Shown here: positions 1-9,504 of the stretch, piece by piece
Layout of the letters: every line of letters starts with the position of its first letter
How positions within the stretch are numbered: the stretch's first letter is position 1
Assembly: GCF_020164435.1 (NCBI RefSeq)
Contig: NZ_JAIUDQ010000022.1
Coordinates: 1-64,000, forward strand
From: Phyllobacterium lublinensis
GTDB taxonomy: Bacteria; Pseudomonadota; Alphaproteobacteria; Rhizobiales; Rhizobiaceae
Direction of reading: 5' to 3'
Length of the DNA: 64,000 nucleotides
Notes under the pieces: model-generated
What the model saw: only the letters and a program-made list of their open reading frames with translations
The model's database searches: none
What the model was told of the DNA's origin: nothing
Translations under genes and position numbers: made by a program

Positions 1-212
1 TAGGGCGCATTCAGCAACCGCCAGCGGCGCCCCGCCCTCGTTGTGTCGGTATATAGACCCCACCAAACAAACCTGTCAACGACCAATTCCAACTTTTTCA
101 AAACTTTTTCATTTCAACTCAAACCCCTGGGGATAAGTCTTTCGGATTAGCCCGTTTTGCTGACATTTGCGCTGCCGGCAAACAATCTGCAGGCAAAACA
201 GCGGACCCCGAT
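1..212. other. Non-coding left edge, AT-rich with T-tract direct repeat
   Basis: No open frame with coding character is visible. The stretch has a tandem T-tract repeat (aactttttca repeated near 91-110) and the short palindrome CCCCTGGGG near 126-134. It lies downstream of the deacetylase gene that ends at 213 on the minus strand, so it may hold its transcript end, but no convincing stem plus T-run was found. It does not fold as a tRNA by eye. Confidence 0.4.
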
Positions 213-1238
213 CTAGATCCGGGACCCGAAGCCGGTGAGAAATGAAGTGAGGTTGTCGCCGAGTTCATCGCAGAGATAGCCCCCCTCCTGCACGATCACC
301 GACGGCAGGCGCAAGGCAGCGATCGCGCCGGCAATACGCGCAAAGCCGGCGGTCGAGACCGAAAGCCCGCCAAAGGGATCGCCTTCGAAAGCATCGAGGC
401 CAAGTGCCACGACCAGCGCCTCGGGCGCGAACCCCTCGATTCGCCGGCATGCAGCGCCCAGCGCGTCAAGAAACACCGCATCGCCCGACTTGCGCCCGAG
501 TGGCAAGTTGAAGTTGTAGCCATGCCCGGGCCCCTCGCCGCGCTCATCCGCATAACCCCAGAAAAACGGATAGAAGCGCACCGGATCGGCGTGGATGGAA
601 ACGGTCAGCACGTCGGGCCGCGCATAGAAAATGCCCTGCGTGCCATTGCCGTGATGCAGATCCACGTCGAGGATCGCGACGCGGGCCGCGCTCCTGCGCA
701 ACCGCTGCGCCGCAACGGCGGAATTGTTAATGAAGCAAAAGCCGCCGGCGACATCGGCAAAGGCATGATGGCCAGGCGGGCGGCACAGGGCATAGGCAGA
801 AGCTTCGCCGGACAGGACCGCTTCGGCGGCTGCGACGGCGCTGAACGCACTCCAGCGGGCACTGTCGAAGGTTTCCGCCGATATCGGGCAAGCCGTATCG
901 GCCATATGGTAACCCGCCTGCCCCACGGCAGACGCCGGATAGCTGCCGGTCCGGCTGAGCGGATGGATGTTCGGGACTACCTCTGGCGAAGCGCCCGGAA
1001 TCAACTGCCAGCGCCGATAGATATTCTGCAGGAACTCCAGATATTCCGGCGTATGCACCGCAGCGATCGGGCCAAGCCCATAATCTTGCGGGCGATGGAT
1101 CGAGCAGCCCGCCATGCGTGCACCGGCAAGCAGTCGCTCCACGCGTGCCGGCTGTTCCGGATTGGGTTGCGGTGCACCGCTGGACAGGAAGCCTTTCGGA
1201 TCGTGACTTCTCTGTTCCTCAGCAAAGTATGTTTTCAT
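213..1238 (-). CDS. Histone deacetylase family / acetylpolyamine amidohydrolase-like protein
   Basis: Zinc-dependent deacetylase of the arginase/HDAC fold, 341 aa. Visible family landmarks are PPGHH (the catalytic His pair) near residue 154, DVDLHHGNG (zinc ligands Asp and His) near 191-199, LGLDAFEGDP (third zinc Asp) near 278 and the late EGGY (catalytic Tyr) near 318. Bacterial members remove acetyl groups from acetylated polyamines or other small amines, so a cytosolic acetyl-amine hydrolase is the likely role; a protein-deacetylase role cannot be excluded. Its ATG overlaps the stop of the acetyltransferase gene by one base (TGATG), so the two are translationally coupled. It is the last gene of a four-gene minus-strand operon with a GNAT, a BKACE enzyme and a class III aminotransferase. 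Confidence 0.87.
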   Translation of the reverse strand: MKTYFAEEQRSHDPKGFLSSGAPQPNPEQPARVERLLAGARMAGCSIHRPQDYGLGPIAAVHTPEYLEFLQNIYRRWQLIPGASPEVVPNIHPLSRTGSYPASAVGQAGYHMADTACPISAETFDSARWSAFSAVAAAEAVLSGEASAYALCRPPGHHAFADVAGGFCFINNSAVAAQRLRRSAARVAILDVDLHHGNGTQGIFYARPDVLTVSIHADPVRFYPFFWGYADERGEGPGHGYNFNLPLGRKSGDAVFLDALGAACRRIEGFAPEALVVALGLDAFEGDPFGGLSVSTAGFARIAGAIAALRLPSVIVQEGGYLCDELGDNLTSFLTGFGSRI

Positions 1239-1735
1239 CAGCGTTCCTGCTCATTTAACCGTGCGGCAAGCGCGGTAAAGGCGTCCCCGTAAATGCCGTG
1301 GATCCTTTCCGACTGCGACCATTCGATACCGAGATGTGTATAAAAGCCCTGCGCACTGGGATTGTCCGCCTCAACAGAGAGGCGAAGATAGGCGGCTCCC
1401 AGCCCAACGCCTCGCTGCGCCGTCGCCTGCAGGAGACGCTCGCCGATCCTCTCGCCGCGAAACCGTTCCTCGACAAAAATATCCTGCACATAAATGCCGG
1501 GTTTGCCGCGCCATGTGGAGAAGCTCGGAAAATATAGACACATGCCGGCGAAGAAACCATCAGCCTCGGCAATCAGCGCCTCGAATGCCGGCCTGTCTCC
1601 AAAGCCATGCCGGCGCAGATCGTCCGGCGTGCTCCTTATCCTCTCCATAGCACCCATGTGCCGTGCAAGCTTCACGATCGCCGCGTGCAACAACGCTGTG
1701 TCCTCGATCGTGGCTTGCCTGATCGCGATGGACAT
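1238..1735 (-). CDS. GNAT family N-acetyltransferase
   Basis: Small acetyl-CoA-dependent N-acetyltransferase, 165 aa, of normal GNAT length. The region around residues 84-107 (VQDIFVEERFRGERIGERLL) matches GNAT motif A with the R/Q-x-x-G-x-G/A pyrophosphate loop, and the C-terminal NPSAQGFYTHLGI matches motif B. The closest general type is the amine acetyltransferase group (spermidine/diamine acetyltransferase-like or RimI-like); substrate is not readable from sequence. The start ATG overlaps the upstream BKACE stop (TGATG) and the stop overlaps the deacetylase start, so an acetylase and a deacetylase are made from the same message. Context points to an amine substrate shared with the flanking enzymes. 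Confidence 0.83.
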   Translation of the reverse strand: MSIAIRQATIEDTALLHAAIVKLARHMGAMERIRSTPDDLRRHGFGDRPAFEALIAEADGFFAGMCLYFPSFSTWRGKPGIYVQDIFVEERFRGERIGERLLQATAQRGVGLGAAYLRLSVEADNPSAQGFYTHLGIEWSQSERIHGIYGDAFTALAARLNEQER

Positions 1736-2667
1736 CAGAATGCAACCGCATCGCTGCCCTTGAGGGCAAGCATGGCGCGGGCATCGGCCGGCGTCGCAAT
1801 CTCAAGCGACAGAGCCTCGAGCACCGTGCGGATGCGCCGGACCTGATCGGCATTGGATTTTGCCAGCTCGCCGCGGCCGAGCATCAGGCTGTCTTCCAGT
1901 CCGACACGGACATTCCCGCCCATGGCGGCCGCCATGGTGGTCATCTGCATTTGCTGCCGGCCGGCTGCCAGCACCGAAAACCTGTAGCTGTCGCCAAACA
2001 GCTTGTCGGCGATCCGCTTCATGTGGGTAAGGTTTTCCGGATCGGCGCCAATCCCACCGAGGACGCCGAAGACGAACTGGATGAACAGGGGGCCCGAAAC
2101 AAGGCCGCGGTCACGAAAATGCGCCAGCGTGTAGAGATGGCCGACATCGTAACATTCAAACTCGAAACGGGTGCCACAGCCCTGACCGAGCTGCACCAGG
2201 ATGGCTTCGATATCGGCAAAGGTATTCCTGAAGATGGAACTGCGGGTCGCTTCCAGGAGTTGCGGCTCCCATGCATGATTCCACTCCGAGTAACGGTCGA
2301 GCGCCGGATAGAGCCCGAAATTCATTGAGCCCATATTGAGCGAGCACATTTCCGGTTCGGCCCGAACCGCAGCGGCAAGCCGGTCGTCGAGCGCCATCAG
2401 CGAACTGCCGCCGGTCGAAATGTTGATGACGGCGTCGCTGGCCTGCTTGATTCGCGGCAGAAACTGCATGAACACATCCGGATCGGCCGAGGGCCGGCCG
2501 TTCTCGGGATCGCGCGCATGCAGATGGAGGATGGACGCCCCGGCCTCTGCGGCTGCGATCGCCTCTGCCGCAATCTGGTCCGGAGTGACCGGCAGATACG
2601 GGCTCATCGTGGGCGTGTGGACGGAACCGGTGACCGCGCACGTGATGATGACTTTCTGGCGCGCCAT
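1735..2667 (-). CDS. 3-keto-5-aminohexanoate cleavage protein (BKACE family)
   Basis: BKACE family (formerly DUF849) beta-keto acid cleavage enzyme, 310 aa. These zinc enzymes condense a beta-keto acid with acetyl-CoA to give acetoacetate and a new CoA ester; Kce of lysine fermentation is the founding member. The N-terminus carries the TIM-barrel strand with ITCAVTG and the zinc motif HLHARDP near residues 48-54. The family is known to be diverse in substrate, and the operon partners (aminotransferase upstream, GNAT and deacetylase downstream) suggest a beta-keto acid derived from an amino-containing compound, which is inference. Nine bases separate it from the aminotransferase stop. Confidence 0.88.
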   Translation of the reverse strand: MARQKVIITCAVTGSVHTPTMSPYLPVTPDQIAAEAIAAAEAGASILHLHARDPENGRPSADPDVFMQFLPRIKQASDAVINISTGGSSLMALDDRLAAAVRAEPEMCSLNMGSMNFGLYPALDRYSEWNHAWEPQLLEATRSSIFRNTFADIEAILVQLGQGCGTRFEFECYDVGHLYTLAHFRDRGLVSGPLFIQFVFGVLGGIGADPENLTHMKRIADKLFGDSYRFSVLAAGRQQMQMTTMAAAMGGNVRVGLEDSLMLGRGELAKSNADQVRRIRTVLEALSLEIATPADARAMLALKGSDAVAF

Positions 2668-2676
2668 GACGACCCC

Positions 2677-4050
2677 TTACCCGTTCACCGGCAGATCGAG
2701 TTCATTGGCGAGATCCTGCAACGTGTCCGCGAGGATCGCAATGATTTCTCCGACCTGCTCCTGCGTGACGATCATTGGCGGGCAGACGAGGAAATGGTCG
2801 CCTTCGATGCCGCCGCGCGTGCGGCGCGAGTAAATGATCAGGCCCTTGTCATAGGCAATGTCAACGACCCGCTGGAAGGCGTTCTTCTCCTGTGGCAGCG
2901 GCGTCATCGTCGCGGCTTCCCCGACAAACTCCGCTGCCAGCAGCAGCCCCTTGCCGCGGACATCACCGATAAAGGGGAAGCGCTTCGACAGTGCGCCGAG
3001 CTCCTGCCGAAGAACGTCGCCCATCCTAGTTGCATTGCCCATCAAATCCAGCCGTTCGATCTCATCAAGCACGGCGCCGCCGGCAGCGCAGGCCAGCGGG
3101 TTGCCCGCATAGGTATAGCCGTGCTGGAAACCGCCCGCATCGAGAACCGGCTGGACCATGCGTGACGGCGCGACCATCGCGCCGAGCGGACTGTACCCGG
3201 CCCCGAAACCCTTCGACAAAGCAACCAGATCCGGCCGGCAATTCCAGTGATCTCCACCGAGAAATTTCCCCGTCCGGCCGACGCCACTCATGACCTCATC
3301 ATGGATGAGAAGGACGCCATAGCGATTGCAGATCTCGCGGATACGGCCGTAATAGCTGTCCGGGGCGACCAGTGCGCCGGTCGAGGCGCCCCCGATCGGT
3401 TCCATGATGAATGCCAGGACCTGCTCCGCACCCTCGGCGAGAATGGCCTGCTCAAGCCTGTCGGCATGGCGCAGCCCACGCTCCTCCATCGAGAAGTTAT
3501 CCCGGTCAAGATAGGCCGTCGGTGCCGGGATCTGCGGCATTGCCTGCATCATCGGCTTGAAGGGTTCGGTCAGTGCCGCATAACCCGTGACCGCAAGCGC
3601 GCCGAGCGTGCCGCCATGGTAGGACGGAAAACGCGAGATGACCTTCCAGCGCTGCTTCTGGCCAATCGCCACGGCATATTGCCGGGCAAGCTTGAGGCAG
3701 GATTCGACGGCCTCCGAGCCGCCGGACACGAAGAAGACTTTGTCCATGCCGTCGGGCATGTAACCCGCAATGCGGCGGGCAAGGTCCTCGGCCGACTCAT
3801 TCTCGAAATGCAGCCGGTAGGCAAACGTCACCTTGTCCAGCTGCCTTTTCATCGTATCGATGACATGGGGGTTGCCGTGGCCGATATTGACCACCATCGC
3901 GCCGCTCGACCCATCGATGTACCGGTTGCCGTCCACGTCCCAGAGATGGATGCCTTCGGCGCGGTCAACCAGGGGACGGCGCAGGCGCGACTGATAAAAC
4001 AGATGCGACGGTGGGCGCGTGCTTGCGGTCGGCTTGTACGGGAAAGACAT
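2677..4050 (-). CDS. Class III PLP-dependent aminotransferase
   Basis: Fold-type I class III (omega) aminotransferase, 457 aa from the start chosen here. It shows the cofactor-phosphate loop FVSGGSEAVESCLKLAR, the Asp of LLIHDEVMSGVGRTG that contacts the pyridine nitrogen, and the Schiff-base lysine in LSKGFGAGYSPLG. The family moves amino groups between diamines or omega-amino acids and pyruvate or 2-oxoglutarate. I chose the ATG at 4050 because AGGATG lies at suitable spacing; the in-frame ATG at 4086 has no ribosome site and would add 12 residues. It is the first gene of the operon with BKACE, GNAT and deacetylase, so it probably produces the keto acid used by BKACE. Exact substrate unknown. 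Confidence 0.88.
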   Translation of the reverse strand: MSFPYKPTASTRPPSHLFYQSRLRRPLVDRAEGIHLWDVDGNRYIDGSSGAMVVNIGHGNPHVIDTMKRQLDKVTFAYRLHFENESAEDLARRIAGYMPDGMDKVFFVSGGSEAVESCLKLARQYAVAIGQKQRWKVISRFPSYHGGTLGALAVTGYAALTEPFKPMMQAMPQIPAPTAYLDRDNFSMEERGLRHADRLEQAILAEGAEQVLAFIMEPIGGASTGALVAPDSYYGRIREICNRYGVLLIHDEVMSGVGRTGKFLGGDHWNCRPDLVALSKGFGAGYSPLGAMVAPSRMVQPVLDAGGFQHGYTYAGNPLACAAGGAVLDEIERLDLMGNATRMGDVLRQELGALSKRFPFIGDVRGKGLLLAAEFVGEAATMTPLPQEKNAFQRVVDIAYDKGLIIYSRRTRGGIEGDHFLVCPPMIVTQEQVGEIIAILADTLQDLANELDLPVNG

Positions 4051-4132
4051 AAATGGGCATCCTGCTTCGTGGTTGCGAGCATTCATGCATTACGCCGACG
4101 GAGAGTCAAAATGGATTTCGAGAAACAATTTG

Positions 4133-4155
4133 GCCCCGCCTTTGCAAGGCAGGGC
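4133..4155 (-). terminator. Hairpin downstream of the sugar ABC operon
   Basis: Ten-pair stem (one G-U pair on the minus-strand transcript) with a three-base loop, lying 28 bases after the permease stop and before the aminotransferase gene. In the minus transcript it is followed by a moderately T-rich tail. It would separate the sugar transporter operon from the aminotransferase operon. Confidence 0.55.
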
Positions 4156-4182
4156 AAAATCGACATCACCGGAAAAGGGCGA

Positions 4183-5382
4183 TTATGCCTTGTTCTTGTT
4201 GTAAACGTCGAAGATGACGGCTGCGAGGAGCACGAGGCCCTTGATCACCTGCTGCCAGTCAATGTTCACGCCCATGATCGACATGCCGTTGTTCATCACA
4301 CCCATGATGAAGGCACCGATGACCGCGCCCATCACCTGGCCAACACCGCCCATGGCCGATGCGCCGCCGATGAAAACCGCCGCAATCACGTCGAGTTCGA
4401 ATCCGAGGCCAGCCTTGGGCGTCGCCGTATTCAGGCGGGCCGCGAAGATCAACCCGGCCAGCGCAGCAAGAACACCCATGTTGACGAAGGTCAGGAAGGT
4501 CAGGCGTTCCGTCTTGATGCCAGACAATTTGGCCGCCTTTTCATTGCCGCCCATGGCGTAGATGCGCCGGCCAACCGTCATGCGTTTGGTTACGAAGACA
4601 AACAGCGCAATCAGGAGCGACATGACGATCAGGACGTTCGGCAACCCCTTGTAGGATGAAAGCAGGTAGGTGAGGAACAGGACGATGCCGGCAATGATGA
4701 CGTTCTTGGCCACAAACAGCGCAAAGGGTTCGCCTTCATAGCCATGCTTCTCGCGCTTGGCCCGGCCACGCACGCTGAAATAGATCATCAGCGCAACAAG
4801 GATGATGCCGATAAGCATCGATGTGACGTTAAATCCGGGGTAGCCAAAGAAGTCGGGGATGAAGCCGGAGCTGAGCAACTGGAACTGCGGCGGGAACGGC
4901 CCCACGGACTGGCCGCCGAGCAGCCACAACGCCAGTCCCCGGAACACCAGCATTCCGGCAAGAGTGACGATGAAGGAAGGTATCTTGTGGTAGGCAATCC
5001 AATAGCCCTGCGCTGCGCCGATCGCGCCGCCCATGGCAAGGCACAGGATGGTTGCCGGTATGTAGTGAATTTGCCAGCGGACCATCATCACCGCGGCAAG
5101 CCCGCCGATAAAGCCTGATACCGAACCCACCGAAAGGTCGATGTGACCCGCCACGATGACCAGCAGCATGCCGAGCGCCATGATGATGATGTAGCTGTTC
5201 TGCAGGACAAGGTTGGTCAGATTGACCGGCCTGAACAGGACGCCGCTCGTCGTGAACTGGAAGAAGACCATGATAAGGATCAGCGCCAGCACCAGACCAT
5301 ATTCGCGGTAGTTGCCTTTCAGCGCGGAGCCGTCCGCCTTGAAGTCTTTTTTACCTTGGGTTGCTGCGGTTTCGACTGTCAT
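4183..5382 (-). CDS. mmsB: Multiple-monosaccharide ABC transporter permease
   Basis: Inner-membrane permease of the ribose/xylose (BPD_transp_2) class, 399 aa. About ten hydrophobic segments are visible, with the family signature in the [20 protein letters not shown] stretch and a long cytoplasmic linker [15 protein letters not shown] typical of the XylH/GguB type. It works as a dimer with the double ATPase encoded just upstream; the ATG overlaps that gene's TGA by four bases. With ChvE it forms the multiple monosaccharide importer (xylose, glucose, galactose, arabinose in relatives). In Agrobacterium the orthologue is GguB. Confidence 0.9.
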   Translation of the reverse strand: MTVETAATQGKKDFKADGSALKGNYREYGLVLALILIMVFFQFTTSGVLFRPVNLTNLVLQNSYIIIMALGMLLVIVAGHIDLSVGSVSGFIGGLAAVMMVRWQIHYIPATILCLAMGGAIGAAQGYWIAYHKIPSFIVTLAGMLVFRGLALWLLGGQSVGPFPPQFQLLSSGFIPDFFGYPGFNVTSMLIGIILVALMIYFSVRGRAKREKHGYEGEPFALFVAKNVIIAGIVLFLTYLLSSYKGLPNVLIVMSLLIALFVFVTKRMTVGRRIYAMGGNEKAAKLSGIKTERLTFLTFVNMGVLAALAGLIFAARLNTATPKAGLGFELDVIAAVFIGGASAMGGVGQVMGAVIGAFIMGVMNNGMSIMGVNIDWQQVIKGLVLLAAVIFDVYNKNKA

Positions 5383-6908
5383 GATGCTTTCCCTTCAGCA
5401 CGAATGATGGCGCGCATGATTTTTTCCTGGCTGGCTTCACTGGCCGGCATTTCACCGACGAGCCTGCCCTGGTTCATCACGTAGATCCGGTCGCAAACGC
5501 CGAGCAGCTCTGGCATTTCCGACGAGATCATCAGCACGCTTTTGCCTTCGCTTACCAATTGATTGATGATCGTATAGATTTCGTATTTCGCGCCGACATC
5601 GATCCCCCGCGTCGGCTCATCGAGAATCAGCAGGTCCGGATCGGCGAACAGCCACTTTGACAGCACCACCTTCTGCTGGTTCCCGCCGGAAAGATTGCCG
5701 GTCTTCTGATAGATGCTCGACGAGCGGATGTTGGTCTTGCGCCGGTACTCATTGGCAACCTTGAGCTCGGCCATGTCGTCGATCACGCCACTTTCCGACA
5801 CGCCCTTGAGGTTGACGATCGTCGTATTGTGCTTGATGTGGTCGATGAGGTTGAGGCCATAGGTCTTGCGGTCCTCGGTGACATAGGCAATGCCGTTGTC
5901 GATGGCCTTGCCGATGGTGGAAACATCAACTTGTTTGCCCTTGATGAAAACGTCGCCGCTGATCTTGCGACCATAGGCCTTGCCGAAGACGCTCATGGCA
6001 AATTCCGTACGCCCGGCGCCCATAAGCCCGGCGATCCCGACCACCTCGCCCTTGCGAACGTTCAGGTTGATGCCGTTGATCACCGTCCGGTCGCTGTGGA
6101 TGTGATGGTGGACCACCCAGTCCTTCACCTCGAACACCACCTCGCCAATATTGGGCTCGCGCTGCGGAAAGCGATCGGCCAGCTGGCGTCCGACCATGGA
6201 GGTGACGATCCGATCCTCGGAGATCTCGTTCTTGTCCAGCGTCTCGATCGTGGCGCCGTCGCGCAGTACTGTGATACGGTCGGCAACCTTGCCGACTTCG
6301 TTGAGCTTGTGAGAAATCAGGATCGAGGAAATCCCGTGCGCCTTGAACTCAAGCAGCAGGGCGAGGAGCGCATCGCTGTCCTTCTCGTTGAGGCTGGCGG
6401 TCGGCTCGTCGAGAATGAGGAGCTCGACCTCCTTCGACAGGGCTTTGGCGATCTCCACCAGCTGCTGCTTGCCGACACCCAGATTGGTGATCAATGTCAG
6501 CGGGTCTTCCTTCAGGCCGACTTTCGCCAGAAGTTCGCGGGTGCGGTTTTCCGCGGCGTGCCAATCGATGACACCGAATTTGGCCGGTTCATTGCCAAGG
6601 AAGATATTTTCGGCAATCGACAGCAGCGGGACCAGGGCAAGCTCCTGGTGAATGATGATGATGCCCTGCCTTTCACTGTCGCCAATATCGCGAAAGTGCT
6701 GCTCCTGGCCCTTGTAGATAATCTCGCCCTCGTAGCTGCCATGCGGATAAACGCCGCTCAGCACTTTCATCAGGGTCGATTTACCGGCGCCGTTCTCGCC
6801 CACCAGGGCATGAATTTCGCCTTTGCGTACATCGAGATTGACATTGTTCAGCGCCTTCACACCAGGAAAAGTCTTGGTGATGCTGCGCATTTCGAGGATG
6901 GTTTCCAT
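5379..6908 (-). CDS. mmsA: Multiple-monosaccharide ABC transporter ATP-binding protein
   Basis: Double-domain ABC ATPase of the carbohydrate uptake 2 (CUT2) class, 509 aa. The first domain has a canonical Walker A (GENGAGKST) and Walker B ([11 protein letters not shown]); the second has a degenerate nucleotide site (GLMGAGRTE) with signature LSGGNQQK and [12 protein letters not shown], as usual in this class. I chose the ATG at 6908 because GAGGATC sits upstream; an in-frame ATG at 6920 adds four residues. It overlaps mmsB by four bases. Orthologue of Agrobacterium GguA. A strong hairpin at 7027-7056 lies between it and chvE, suggesting lower expression than the binding protein. Confidence 0.92.
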   Translation of the reverse strand: METILEMRSITKTFPGVKALNNVNLDVRKGEIHALVGENGAGKSTLMKVLSGVYPHGSYEGEIIYKGQEQHFRDIGDSERQGIIIIHQELALVPLLSIAENIFLGNEPAKFGVIDWHAAENRTRELLAKVGLKEDPLTLITNLGVGKQQLVEIAKALSKEVELLILDEPTASLNEKDSDALLALLLEFKAHGISSILISHKLNEVGKVADRITVLRDGATIETLDKNEISEDRIVTSMVGRQLADRFPQREPNIGEVVFEVKDWVVHHHIHSDRTVINGINLNVRKGEVVGIAGLMGAGRTEFAMSVFGKAYGRKISGDVFIKGKQVDVSTIGKAIDNGIAYVTEDRKTYGLNLIDHIKHNTTIVNLKGVSESGVIDDMAELKVANEYRRKTNIRSSSIYQKTGNLSGGNQQKVVLSKWLFADPDLLILDEPTRGIDVGAKYEIYTIINQLVSEGKSVLMISSEMPELLGVCDRIYVMNQGRLVGEMPASEASQEKIMRAIIRAEGKAS

Positions 6909-7026
6909 CGAGATCCTCATCGATACCGCGGCGGCAATATGGCTTGCGCGGGTATCGTTTCCTTCTGCAATTTATATTGGGCTCCGGGCCCTTGCGCTAC
7001 CGAAAACATTGTCCGGACAATGACAA

Positions 7027-7056
7027 CGAACCCTGCGCGGGTGAGCGCAGGGTTCG
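7027..7056 (-). terminator. Intra-operon hairpin between chvE and mmsA
   Basis: Perfect 12-bp stem (arms CGAACCCTGCGC and GCGCAGGGTTCG) with a six-base loop, starting 16 bases after the chvE stop on the minus strand. It is likely a partial terminator or an mRNA-stabilising hairpin that keeps the binding protein in excess over the membrane components, a common arrangement for ABC importers. Confidence 0.65.
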
Positions 7057-7071
7057 GACTTGATCGAAAGA

Positions 7072-8133
7072 CTACTTGATCTGATCTTCCGTGTAGTAGC
7101 CGCCACCAATCAGGATTTCTTTCCAGTTGGTCTTGTCCACTTCAACCGGCTTCAACAGGTAGGAAGGAACGACCTTCACACCATTGTTGTAGGTCTTGGT
7201 GTCGTTGATTTCCGGCTCTTCACCCTTGAGAACCTTGTCAATGAGGTTGGCCGTAACCTTGGCCAGTTCACGGGTGTCCTTGTAGATCGTCGAGTACTGC
7301 TCGCCGGCAATGATCGACTTGACCGACGGCACTTCGGCGTCCTGTCCGGAAACGAACGGGAATGGCTGGTCGGCAGTACCGTATCCTACACCGCGCAGTG
7401 ACGAGAGAATGCCGATCGACAAACCGTCATAGGGCGAAAGAACGGCATTGACCTTCTTGTCGGTGTAATAGGCCGAAAGCAGGTTATCCATACGCGCCTG
7501 GGCAACAGCACCATCCCAACGGAGCGTGCCGACCTTGTCCATGCCGGTCTGGCCCGACTGAACGACGAGCTTGCCGCTGTCAATCAGAGGCTGCAGGACG
7601 GACATGGCGCCGTCATAGAAGAAGAAGGCGTTGTTGTCGTCGGGAGAACCGCCAAAGAGTTCGATATTGAACGGACCCTTTGCGTCCGGAAGACCGAGAG
7701 CCTTTACCAGCGATCCCGCCTGCAGAACGCCGACCTGGAAGTTGTCGAAGGTCGTGTAGTAGTCGACATTGCCCGAATCACGAATCAGGCGATCATAAGA
7801 AATGACCTTGATACCTGCATCATGCGCCTGCTGCAGTACGTTCGACAGCGTCGTGCCGTCGATGGCCGCAATCACGAGAACTTTGACGCCCTTGGTGACC
7901 ATGTTCTCGATCTGGGCGAGTTGGTTTGGAATATCGTCTTCCGCATATTGCAGATCGGTCTCGTAGCCGCGTTCCTTCAGCGCCTTGACCATGTTGTCGC
8001 CGTCGGCAATCCAGCGAGCTGAGGACTTGGTCGGCATCGATATGCCGACAGTGCCCTTTTCCTGAGCAAAGGCCTGCGCACCCATCACACCAAGTGCGAT
8101 CAGTCCCGCGGCAAATAGTTTGAGCATTTTCAC
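7072..8133 (-). CDS. chvE: Periplasmic multiple-sugar-binding protein ChvE-like
   Basis: Periplasmic sugar-binding protein of the type I (ribose/galactose) fold, 353 aa, with an N-terminal Sec signal peptide ([19 protein letters not shown], cleavage after AFA). The mature start [20 protein letters not shown] and the later IAAIDGTTL are typical of ChvE/XylF proteins. Start codon is GTG at 8133, placed seven bases after GGGAGG. It feeds the MmsAB transporter encoded downstream and in plant-associated relatives also presents sugars to the VirA sensor; there is no sign of that system here. It is divergent from araD1 across a region with a candidate GntR operator. Confidence 0.92.
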   Translation of the reverse strand: MKMLKLFAAGLIALGVMGAQAFAQEKGTVGISMPTKSSARWIADGDNMVKALKERGYETDLQYAEDDIPNQLAQIENMVTKGVKVLVIAAIDGTTLSNVLQQAHDAGIKVISYDRLIRDSGNVDYYTTFDNFQVGVLQAGSLVKALGLPDAKGPFNIELFGGSPDDNNAFFFYDGAMSVLQPLIDSGKLVVQSGQTGMDKVGTLRWDGAVAQARMDNLLSAYYTDKKVNAVLSPYDGLSIGILSSLRGVGYGTADQPFPFVSGQDAEVPSVKSIIAGEQYSTIYKDTRELAKVTANLIDKVLKGEEPEINDTKTYNNGVKVVPSYLLKPVEVDKTNWKEILIGGGYYTEDQIK

Positions 8134-8434
8134 GTCACTTCCTCCCAGTTTTCAATCCTGTTGACTGCAATTGTACCGGCATCCAACCGGCCATCTTGCC
8201 ATCTAACCATTTCTCCCAGAGCGGGTCGCTCCAACATCTATCCGAAAAGTATGACTTTTGGAATAGGGCTTTCGCCCTCCGAAAAAATTGTCTCGCTCCC
8301 GCTTGGCACGGCCCTGCGAGCCTTCGCCGCCGGCGCCGTTTACATCGATATAATACTATTATAATATTTTTTGAAAAGAGTGGTTCGCGTGCTAATGCCG
8401 TAAACTCTTATATCAAACATCCGGGAGGAAAGCC
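8134..8434. promoter_or_regulatory. Divergent promoter region chvE / araD1
   Basis: Gene-free 301 bases between two genes reading outward. The half near araD1 is AT-rich and has two overlapping TATAAT-like hexamers (8349-8354 and 8360-8365) inside a palindromic block. The part near chvE contains no clear hairpin. I see no small gene in it. Confidence 0.6.
8357..8367. promoter_or_regulatory. Candidate GntR operator, copy 1
   Basis: TATTATAATAT, whose first ten bases are a perfect palindrome. The same 11 bases occur at 10372-10382 upstream of the nearby GntR gene. The copy overlaps a -10-like TATAAT for araD1, so bound repressor would block transcription. Assignment to this regulator is inference from the shared motif. 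Confidence 0.5.
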
Positions 8435-9427
8435 GTGAATCTGGTTCAATTGATAAATGCCAATGGAAAGCGGCAGGTGGCAACACGCGTGGGCGATGAA
8501 TTCCGTCAGGTGAAGCGCACGCGTTCCGTGCTGGAGCTGGCCCATGCCGCGATCGACGCGAATACCAGCATCGCGGGCATTGTCGAAAGCCGTGGTCTTG
8601 GCAAGAAGCTGGACGTGGCAGCTGCCTATGCAGAGGGCCGCCTGCTTCCACCGGTCGACGCGCACGACCCGGCGCACATCCATCTGACGGGCACGGGCCT
8701 CACGCATCTTGGCTCGGCGGCAGCGCGCGATGCGATGCACCGCAAGATCGGTGACGCCAAGGACGATACCCTGACTGATTCGATGAAGATGTTTCGCATG
8801 GGACTGGAAAACGGCAAGCCCAAGAAGGGAGAGACCGGCGTACAGCCCGAATGGTTCTACAAGGGCAATGGCTCGGTTCTGACTGCACCCGGACAGCCCC
8901 TGCTCTCCCCGGCCTTTGCCGATGACGCCGGCGAGGAGCCGGAAATCGCGGGCATCTATGTAATCGGCCCGGACGGTACGCCATTCCGGATCGGCTTCGC
9001 GCTGGCCAACGAATTTTCCGACCACGTGATGGAACGCGTCAACTATCTCTATCTCGCCCATTCCAAGCTGCGGCCATGCTCGGTCGGCCCGGAGTTGATC
9101 ACCGGCGATCTGCCTGCCGATATCAGGGGAACGTCTCGCATCCTGCGCAAGAACAAGACCGTCTGGGAAAAGCCGTTCCTGTCAGGTGAGGACAACATGT
9201 CCCATACCATCGCGAATCTGGAACATCACCACTTCAAATATGGCGTGTTCCGCCAGCCAGGCGACATCCACGTGCACATGTTCGGCACTGCGACGCTTTC
9301 CTTTGCCGATGGCATCAAGGTGGAAAATGGCGATGTGTTCGAGATCGAAGCGCCTGCTTTTGGCTTGCCCCTGCGCAATCCCCTGAAGACTGAAAAACCG
9401 TCGAAAGTGAAGATGACCGTGCTTTAA
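8435..9427 (+). CDS. AraD1 family protein (GguC-like)
   Basis: Fumarylacetoacetase-fold protein of the AraD1/GguC family, 330 aa. Members sit beside ChvE-type sugar transporters and act on pentonate-derived intermediates (2-keto-3-deoxy-L-arabonate dehydratase is the best studied). The C-terminal half has the FAH-like stretch GDIHVHMFGTATLSFADG and the middle has EPEIAGIYVIGPDG, both conserved in the family. GTG start at 8435 follows GGGAGG by six bases. It is divergent from chvE and convergent with the GntR gene. It would handle an acid form of a sugar imported by the ChvE system, but no other pathway gene is present nearby. Confidence 0.83.
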   Translation: MNLVQLINANGKRQVATRVGDEFRQVKRTRSVLELAHAAIDANTSIAGIVESRGLGKKLDVAAAYAEGRLLPPVDAHDPAHIHLTGTGLTHLGSAAARDAMHRKIGDAKDDTLTDSMKMFRMGLENGKPKKGETGVQPEWFYKGNGSVLTAPGQPLLSPAFADDAGEEPEIAGIYVIGPDGTPFRIGFALANEFSDHVMERVNYLYLAHSKLRPCSVGPELITGDLPADIRGTSRILRKNKTVWEKPFLSGEDNMSHTIANLEHHHFKYGVFRQPGDIHVHMFGTATLSFADGIKVENGDVFEIEAPAFGLPLRNPLKTEKPSKVKMTVL

Positions 9428-9443
9428 GGCGGTCTGCGGAGCA

Positions 9444-9475
9444 GCGTGTCGCCACGTGATATCAACGCGACACGC
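9444..9475. terminator. Hairpin between convergent araD1 and gntR
   Basis: Nine-bp perfect stem (GCGTGTCGC / GCGACACGC) with a 14-base loop in the gap between two convergent genes. No T-run follows, so it may be a weak or Rho-assisted bidirectional end. Confidence 0.45.
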
Positions 9476-9504
9476 CGACCACCCTTGGGTGTGCGGTGCT
9501 GTAA

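Noticed and set aside
1-212. Possible tRNA or small RNA at the left edge
   Set aside because: No cloverleaf or conserved TPsiC-like segment could be built; only T-tracts are visible.
3247-4659. Plus-strand frame of 470 codons
   Set aside because: Runs antisense across the aminotransferase and permease genes and their intergenic hairpin; no recognisable protein.
5829-7079. Plus-strand frame of 416 codons
   Set aside because: Antisense to mmsA and its leader; no ribosome site or family features.
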